Assembly (NCBI GenBank): GCA_039105265.1
Contig: JAPFFF010000003.1
Location: 7,502,001 to 7,566,000, forward strand
From: Tritrichomonas musculus
Taxonomy: Eukaryota > Parabasalia > Tritrichomonadida > Tritrichomonadidae
Direction of reading: 5' to 3'
Length of the DNA: 64,000 nt
Positions 58,011-64,000 of this stretch are shown one piece after another. A program made the translations under genes and the position numbers. The notes under the pieces were generated by a model. It was not told where the DNA came from. It did not search any database and was given only the letters and a program-made list of their open reading frames with translations. How positions within the stretch are numbered: the first letter of the stretch is position 1; every line of letters begins with the position of its first letter.

Positions 58011-58082
58011 TGGACAAGTCGTGAATTGAACACGAACCTTTTGCACCACAGGCAAATGTGCTAACCTTTACACTATCTATCC
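58011..58082 (-). tRNA. tRNA-His (GTG), copy 2
   Basis: Identical to copy 1 except for two bases near the 5' end (GGATAGATA in place of GGATAGGTG), one of which unpairs the last acceptor position. Anticodon arm, T arm and downstream T runs are the same, and the shared sequence extends into both flanks by 15-25 bases. It may be slightly less stable than copy 1. Confidence 0.85.
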
Positions 58083-58282
58083 TCTTCTATTATTTATTAA
58101 TAACTAATTATTTGTATACTTTATATTTTTAATTAGAAAGAACTAAAAAAAAAAAAAAAATCTTTAAATATTATAAAATTAAACTTAAAAAATCAAAAAT
58201 CAATTAGATATAAAAATAAATTTGTTTTATTTTATTTTCATGATAATATTTTTCATGTTATACATTCTATATTTCTATATTT

Positions 58283-60013
58283 TTATATTTTTAAAGCCAA
58301 TGCTGATAACATCTCTTTCGCATTTTTATATTTCTTGTATTCTTCACAATTAGAATTCATATTAACAACGTCCTTCAAATCAAGTAAATTGCATTTTTCC
58401 TTGAGTAGTCTGACAATGCACATTTTCTTTGTATTCCAAAAGATGATCAATTTCTTACGATCATTGAAATTGACTTGAATGTTTTTATCATTCAATTTGA
58501 AGAGAATTGACTCACTTTTCTTCACAAAATATTTGACATGGTGAAGTGGAGTGAATGAATCATTAAAGTCGCTGGTGATGTCATACAAACATACAAACTT
58601 TTTGAATGATCTGGCAAATTTTTGAACTAATGAAATCTTGCCTTGTAAATCTTCGTTAATATCGAAACATTCGTTGAGATCGACGACTTCAGCGGATGAG
58701 TTGTAGTTCTTGTAATATTGAATGAATTCTTCATTTGGATCAATGACAATGCGAGAACGATCATCAAAGCAGACACCAACAGTTCCATCGCCCAACAAGT
58801 ATCCCAAGTCGTTACCGTGGAAGCAATACTTCGTCACGAAGTGACGCGGAACAACGAAACTTTTTCTGAGAGGCGAATTGAAATTATTATTCAATTGATT
58901 GTTTTCAATTGAAAGTGGCAAACTGTTATTCAACTTTTTGAATGGTGTGTTGAAGTCATCCATTACCTTCGGAACGCTCATATTTGAACTCCTTCTCAAG
59001 TTCACGTTGCAGAAGTTGTTCAATGGGCGAATTGAAGGTGACGGTTTTCTGATGCTTTTCAGTAAAGGAACAAAGTTGTTATTTTGAATGATTGGGATTT
59101 TATTTTGAGGTAATTGTGGAGGTTTGTATAATTGAATTTGTTCGTTGTCGAATTTGGTCAAAAATGGATGACCTATAAGGTCAATTGCAGTTGGCCTTTT
59201 GTTTGGGTCAATTCTCAAAATTGACTTAATAAAATCTTTGGCTTCAAGAGAAAGAGGAACAGTTAATGGGAAGTGATAATCGCATTTTTTGATTCTTTCA
59301 TAAATCATTTCTTTATCGAAACCTTCAAATGGCTGCTGACCAGTTAGCATTACAAATGCTGATACTCCAACTGCCCAAATATCGACTTCAAAGCCGTGTC
59401 CTTTTGTATCTTTTGAAAGGATTTCAGGACTCATGTAACTGGCCGTTCCGCAGATTGAATTGTTCTTTTCTGAGTCATCTTTAAGAACAGCTGAAATTCC
59501 AAAATCGGCAATTTTAACTTTTCCATTGACACCGACGATAAAGTTCTCCAATTTTATGTCATGGTGAATTATTTTACGATTGTGGAGATAAATGAGGCCT
59601 TGAACAACGTCTTTTAAAATTTTGCGAGTTTCTGATTCTGATAATCTTCCGGTTTCACTTTTTCTGAGATATTCACGAATCGATTTTCCAGGACAATACT
59701 CGAGAACAATGTACTGATTGAATTCATCTGAGAACGAAAGCTTGGATCTCACAATGTTTGGATGAACAAGGTTTTTTTGTATCGAAATTTCATTCTTTAA
59801 TTTTTCGAGTATCGATTTGCCTTTGCTGCTTGAATAACGTTCTTTCGAAATAACTTTCATTGCGTATGTTTTATTCGTGTTTTGATGCGTGACACGATGG
59901 ACAACTGCAAATCCGCCATGTCCAAGTTTTTCATGGCAGATAAAAATGTCTTTGGTGCCATCTTCTCGCGCGTATATGATTCGTGATGGAACGTGGATTT
60001 GGGGCTGAGTCAT
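58283..60013 (-). CDS. Polo-like kinase with two polo boxes
   Basis: A 576-residue host Ser/Thr kinase from the ATG at 60013, preceded by AATCACTTCATTA, a close match to the trichomonad Inr. The kinase domain is at residues about 24-285: G-loop LGHGGFAVVH, catalytic-site Lys in YAMKVISKE (about 53), IIHHDIKLEN catalytic loop with His in place of the usual Arg of HRD, DFG, activation loop ICGTASYMSPE, DIWAVGV. This is followed by a linker and polo box 1 (about 388-470, FVTKYCFHGNDLGYLLGDGTVGV) and polo box 2 (about 490-575). Polo kinases drive mitosis and centrosome or basal-body functions. The HHD loop removes the RD pocket Arg. Confidence 0.92.
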   Translation of the reverse strand: MTQPQIHVPSRIIYAREDGTKDIFICHEKLGHGGFAVVHRVTHQNTNKTYAMKVISKERYSSSKGKSILEKLKNEISIQKNLVHPNIVRSKLSFSDEFNQYIVLEYCPGKSIREYLRKSETGRLSESETRKILKDVVQGLIYLHNRKIIHHDIKLENFIVGVNGKVKIADFGISAVLKDDSEKNNSICGTASYMSPEILSKDTKGHGFEVDIWAVGVSAFVMLTGQQPFEGFDKEMIYERIKKCDYHFPLTVPLSLEAKDFIKSILRIDPNKRPTAIDLIGHPFLTKFDNEQIQLYKPPQLPQNKIPIIQNNNFVPLLKSIRKPSPSIRPLNNFCNVNLRRSSNMSVPKVMDDFNTPFKKLNNSLPLSIENNQLNNNFNSPLRKSFVVPRHFVTKYCFHGNDLGYLLGDGTVGVCFDDRSRIVIDPNEEFIQYYKNYNSSAEVVDLNECFDINEDLQGKISLVQKFARSFKKFVCLYDITSDFNDSFTPLHHVKYFVKKSESILFKLNDKNIQVNFNDRKKLIIFWNTKKMCIVRLLKEKCNLLDLKDVVNMNSNCEEYKKYKNAKEMLSALALKI

Positions 60014-60597
60014 CAAATGAAATTAATGAAGTGATTTTTCCTTTTAAATTTACTAAATCAAAAATTCAATAGTATTCAATTAAAAACTTTTAATTTTTAA
60101 ACGTGTATATCAAAAAAAACGAATATTATTAATCTTTATCTGTATAAGCATATTGTCATCTGTTTTTCCAAAAAGCAGACTGATAATAATTATTAGTTTT
60201 TAATTCAAATTAATAATACGATAAATTAAAATTTTGAGGAAATACAAAAAATATCATAAATTATCTGCTTTTATTGATGAAACTTGATAAAACAATTAAT
60301 CTAGTATGTCGTTTTTTATTTAAATGGCCAGATATTTTGTATGAATTTTAAATAAAGTTTATTTGAGTTATTCTTAAACGTAATTATAATCATTTCAATT
60401 TTGTGAAGAAAAAAAAAAAGTGTTTATTCAATTTTCAAAGGATAAATTTGAAGGTATCAAAAAAACGAGTTTATTCATAATAATATGGTTATATTTATTT
60501 TTCAAAATGATGTGGTTATATTTATTTTGAAATAAATATGGTTATATTTTTATCAATATTTTAAAAATGATTAATTGTCAATGTAAAATAATGTTTA
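60014..60597. other. Intergenic region with a short triplicated motif
   Basis: No gene. TATGGTTATATTTATTTT occurs about three times between 60478 and 60560. The kinase start has its Inr at about 60028-60040. Confidence 0.6.
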
Positions 60598-61461
60598 TTA
60601 ATAAGAATGCTTCTTTTTTCTCCTTTTAGGGCTCTTTTTCTTATTTTCATCATAACATCCGTTTTCTTCTTTTTTAATATTAATCAATTCTAGGTATTTT
60701 TGCCTTTTTTCTTCTTGGTACATATAAATTTGCTTGTTTTTATTTGTTTTTGGAAGAATTCTTTCAAGTCCAACAGTTTCATCGTCCTCGGGATAATCGG
60801 GGTAGTGAATCAAATATTGGACGTCATTGATAATCTGAATGGTCCCTTCCCAAATATCAAATTCATTTTTATCAATGATGAAAACATTCTCTTTTTCGAG
60901 AAAAACATGATTTCTAGGTTTATCAAATCTTGGGGGAGACAATTCAGGGTGACGAAGTTTTTTAGCTGTTTGGAGCATTATTTCGCATTCTTGGCCCCAA
61001 AATCCAAATCCATAATTTTTTATATTTTCAAGAGCAAAGCCATTTTTAATTAATTTTTTGTTGTAATTGTTTGATGTTATTTGCATAAGAGCTCTCTCAG
61101 CTGTTTCTTTGAGATTTTTGTCATCATCATCTTTAATCATAAATTCAAAAATATACGAATCTGGATACCTTTTTCTATCTAATGATTCAATTTGAACGTA
61201 AAAAAAGCCATGTTCTTTTTCTTCATTCGATGTTATTTGAAAATTTGATTTTAGATCTGCAATTAGGCCAAGAATGAAGACATAGTAAAAGTTTTCAGGG
61301 TTATCTTCATTTTCAGTTATATCAGTTGGAGGGAAAGATGCTTTCATAGAGTCATTAATATACTTTTTCATTTCTTCAACGTTATCACTAAACAAGGCTG
61401 AATAAAAAGGATTGAATTCAAGCTTGCTTGATGAGAACAATTTTTTAATGAGAGAATTCAT
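60598..61461 (-). CDS. PD-(D/E)XK nuclease-like protein with a chromo/Tudor-like C-terminal domain
   Basis: A 287-residue host protein. Residues about 50-165 follow the DUF1703-type PD-(D/E)XK pattern common in trichomonads: FYYVFILGLIADLK, then an RYPDSYIFEF strand with the Asp and Glu, then ALMQITSNNYNKKLI. The usual Lys after the Glu (ExK) is not at its place (EFM), so activity is doubtful. Residues about 190-245 (FDIWEGTIQIINDVQYLIHYPDYPEDDETV) resemble a chromo-barrel/Tudor-like domain. The tail is Lys-rich and nuclear-signal-like (KKKSPKRRKKKH). A chromatin-related role is possible. Domain calls are by pattern. Confidence 0.65.
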   Translation of the reverse strand: MNSLIKKLFSSSKLEFNPFYSALFSDNVEEMKKYINDSMKASFPPTDITENEDNPENFYYVFILGLIADLKSNFQITSNEEKEHGFFYVQIESLDRKRYPDSYIFEFMIKDDDDKNLKETAERALMQITSNNYNKKLIKNGFALENIKNYGFGFWGQECEIMLQTAKKLRHPELSPPRFDKPRNHVFLEKENVFIIDKNEFDIWEGTIQIINDVQYLIHYPDYPEDDETVGLERILPKTNKNKQIYMYQEEKRQKYLELINIKKEENGCYDENKKKSPKRRKKKHSY

Positions 61462-61823
61462 TTTTAATCTTTATGATTAAATTCATGAGCTAAACAGTTC
61501 TTAAAAAATTGTGAAAAGTTAACAAAAATTTTGATAGTGAACTTCACTTTAGTGAAAGGAACTTCATTTCAATTGAATTTCTCTCAATTTTTGATCGTTT
61601 TAAATTAAAAAAAAAATGATGTATATTATGGTTGAAGATAAATTCACTCTCATGAATTTGTTTTGATTAAATTCACATGATATAGTGCTCAAAAAAAAAA
61701 AAAAAAAAAAATGAAATGATGAAGGAAGTTCACTTTCAATTCAATTTTTTTCATCACGATAAACTCACATTATTGCAAAAAAAAGTGTTTTATAATATAT
61801 GGAAATGCATGTTTTATTAAACG
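61462..61823. other. Short intergenic region
   Basis: No gene. Contains several GTGAACTTCACTTTAGTGAA and GAAGTTCACTTTCAATT blocks that repeat each other loosely, and an A run at 61690-61710. Confidence 0.55.
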
Positions 61824-63560
61824 TTAAATGTATTTTACGCATTCAATTTTGGATTTCATGATTTCACTATACATTTGCTTGAACTCTTCGATAATTTCTT
61901 CGTTATAACTTTTAGAACGAGAATAATTAACCCTGATAGAATTTATTATTTCAGTATACTTTATATTTTTATAATAAGCCAAGAATATTTTTAAAGTCAT
62001 TAAATAATGTTGCTGTATAGAATTATATATTATTGAAATCTCAGAATCGCAAATAAAGTCGGGGAAATTATCAAATAAAAATTGTGATGCATAAATATTT
62101 CCTCTTAATAAAGAGATTTCATATGCTCTTAAATGATATCTCTTATCTCTCAAATTAATATTAAATTTAGGATGGCGGCATATTTGTTTAATGATTTCAA
62201 TACAACAATAACTACCACATCCTAAAATTAAAGGTGTAAATATATTATTTGCTAATTTGTTTGGATCGATATCAGGATGATTTAATAAAAGTTTCACCGC
62301 TTTTAAATTCTCTTCGCATATTGCTTTTCCAAGAAATGTATGATGTTTATTTTTTGAGTAATAGTTAATATCTACATTTGGATGCATGAAAAATATTTTG
62401 GTAAAAAAGCATGAATGTTCAGAAAAAGTTGTGAATAAAATTTCATTGATATTTTGGTCGATAAAATACTGATTATTTTTCATGAATGGTACAAGTGTTG
62501 ATTCAAAAAACATAAAATTACAGTAAAAAAAAGTGTTAGAAAAAATATTCATTAAATCATCAAAATCATTAATTTGAGCATCTCTTTGTTGAATGTAATC
62601 ATATTTTTTATTTTTATTCAATGTATATCTGGTCACTTCATTGTTCCAATTTGATATTGAGTTACTGAGTGACAATTTGCTAAAAATCTCTTTATTTTTT
62701 GATTCTATAGTTTTTACCATTTCATGATCATTGCTGCTGATTGCGCAATAAATTTCACCATCAGTAATAATATTATTTTTTGACATTAAAAATTTTACTA
62801 TTTTTATGGCATCATATTCTATTGCATATTCAAGTAATGTCATATCTTTAGGGAAATAAAGGAAATTTTCAATTAATGATTCTTTGATTTTCGAATTTGT
62901 TGATAATTTTAAATTTGAAAAGAGCTTCTGAAAAAGTTCGATATCGTCTCTTTTAATTGAAAGTCTAAGTTCATTGGTTTCTATTTCCTTATAAGATAAA
63001 TCATTATAATCGCCTGATTTTTTAATCCATTGGAAATATTTTTTACGTATCTTCTTGAAATTGATAATATCATCCTCAGAAATTTTTTTCTTCATTTTGT
63101 ATTTTAATTCTTTTTCGAAAATTTCAGGATGTCTTTCAATGATTTCTGGAAAAAAGAAATCAATAATGGAACTTGTCTGATCTTTTTTCACTGATTGAAT
63201 AATAGTTTCAATCGAAATAAGGCCTTCTTGAAACATCCAAAGTTTAAATGAATATATACCTCCAAATATATTCCAAAAAAATGACGATTCATTTTTCAAA
63301 TAAGCTTTGATTGGTTCCATGATTTTTCCAAATAATCTAATTGAATTATTTTTCGTTGATTTAAATTTGTTTCTTGTATAAATTGCGAATAATTCACATA
63401 TAATCATTAAATTATCTTTTTCTGTAAAATAAATAGTAGGAATTTTAGAAATAATTTCATCAATGCTTTCATCAGTAGCATTAGGTTCTAAATCGCATAA
63501 ACTTTTTTGAATTTGTGCTAACAATTTTATTTTTTCATCATTAAAAGCAATGTTATTCAT
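61824..63560 (-). CDS. Ankyrin-repeat protein of the trichomonad DUF3447 type
   Basis: A 578-residue host protein from the ATG at 63560. The N-terminal 200 residues are a helical region with the ICELFAIYTRNKF and GIYSFKLWMFQEGLIS segments typical of trichomonad DUF3447/ankyrin proteins. From about residue 200 there are degenerate ankyrin repeats (MTLLEYAIEYDAIKIVKFLMSKN; FLGKAICEENLKAVKLLLNH; PLILGCGSYCCIEIIKQICRH). The C-terminus continues as helical repeats. Such genes form a large family in trichomonads with unknown binding partners. No signal peptide. The frame is whole. Confidence 0.82.
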   Translation of the reverse strand: MNNIAFNDEKIKLLAQIQKSLCDLEPNATDESIDEIISKIPTIYFTEKDNLMIICELFAIYTRNKFKSTKNNSIRLFGKIMEPIKAYLKNESSFFWNIFGGIYSFKLWMFQEGLISIETIIQSVKKDQTSSIIDFFFPEIIERHPEIFEKELKYKMKKKISEDDIINFKKIRKKYFQWIKKSGDYNDLSYKEIETNELRLSIKRDDIELFQKLFSNLKLSTNSKIKESLIENFLYFPKDMTLLEYAIEYDAIKIVKFLMSKNNIITDGEIYCAISSNDHEMVKTIESKNKEIFSKLSLSNSISNWNNEVTRYTLNKNKKYDYIQQRDAQINDFDDLMNIFSNTFFYCNFMFFESTLVPFMKNNQYFIDQNINEILFTTFSEHSCFFTKIFFMHPNVDINYYSKNKHHTFLGKAICEENLKAVKLLLNHPDIDPNKLANNIFTPLILGCGSYCCIEIIKQICRHPKFNINLRDKRYHLRAYEISLLRGNIYASQFLFDNFPDFICDSEISIIYNSIQQHYLMTLKIFLAYYKNIKYTEIINSIRVNYSRSKSYNEEIIEEFKQMYSEIMKSKIECVKYI

Positions 63561-64000
63561 TATATTTTTTTCAAATTTAAACTTTTATGAAAATTTTCGT
63601 CACTAAATTTTGGCATGATTTCAAAGATTCAATTTTTGTCAGAAAAAATAAATTTTTCTATTAAGGGTGTAGTCCAATCAATGAAATATATATAAAATTA
63701 AAAAATAAATGTAACATTATACTATACTAAACACGTATAATATAAATATAAAATAATAAAAGATATTCTTGATCACATGTAAAGTTTAATAAAAGCTAAA
63801 TCTATCCATTATTTTTTTCAATTTTCAATTTGGCAAATCTACTTTTTAAAAGAAAATATCGTTAGCATATATATTATAATTTTTTTTTTTAGGATTATCG
63901 ATGTTTCAAGTAATGCCTTTCTTTTCAATTGTTATGATTCTATAAATATTATTGTTTCGCATACACTAAATATGGAAAAGCGCTTTTTTCTCAATTTTCA
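63561..64000. other. Intergenic DNA to the window end
   Basis: AT-rich, no gene or repeat recognised; the divergent upstream region of the ankyrin gene. Confidence 0.55.

Noticed and set aside
1-64000. Bacterial or phage contamination
   Set aside because: Polo kinase, BspA-type anchored proteins with eukaryotic layout, A73 tRNA-His without encoded G-1 and Inr-type promoters all fit a trichomonad nucleus.

Overview
The window looks like nuclear DNA of a trichomonad (Parabasalia; Trichomonas/Tritrichomonas lineage, genus not resolvable by eye). It is very AT-rich. The host part carries a BspA-like leucine-rich-repeat surface protein, an ankyrin/DUF3447-type protein, a Polo-like kinase, a nucleobase permease, and short 5' leaders with trichomonad-type TCA(C/T)TTTTAT initiator sequences just before the start codons.

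Positions 1 to about 47,500 are one very large virus-like element of the Maverick/Polinton class. It encodes a protein-primed family B DNA polymerase, a retroviral-type (RVE) integrase, an FtsK/HerA-type packaging ATPase, two tandem double-jelly-roll major capsid genes, a superfamily 3 helicase, a KilA-N protein, fibre-like proteins, very basic SAP-like core proteins and several small membrane proteins. Its left end lies outside the window, so it is at least 47 kb, against roughly 15-25 kb for ordinary Mavericks. Most reading frames are long and whole, so it looks fairly young, but it has about four or five breaks, one of them a 1.1-kb TA-flanked DNA transposon inside a fibre-type gene. I treat it as a fossil.

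Layout: 1-11 kb, a giant repetitive helical protein of at least 3,689 residues; 11-17.5 kb, the capsid and packaging module; 17.5-26 kb, the fibre module; 26-31 kb, a minus-strand set of small virion or DNA-condensing proteins; 31-36 kb, polymerase, KilA-N and coiled-coil genes; 36-40 kb, membrane and coiled-coil genes; 40-44 kb, helicase and integrase; 44-47.5 kb, terminal genes and a GC-richer right end. Many genes from 30 to 47 kb share a compact promoter: an AACGGTT Myb-type box, often followed by TTGACA, then an Inr-like C(A/T)TTTTTAT close to the ATG. It often sits between divergent genes and fixes several start codons downstream of the longest open frame.

47.5-64 kb is host DNA: long AT-rich intergenic stretches with MITE-like TA-flanked inverted-repeat elements, two near-identical tRNA-His(GTG) genes, one of which cuts off a glycosyltransferase-like pseudogene, and six protein-coding loci.
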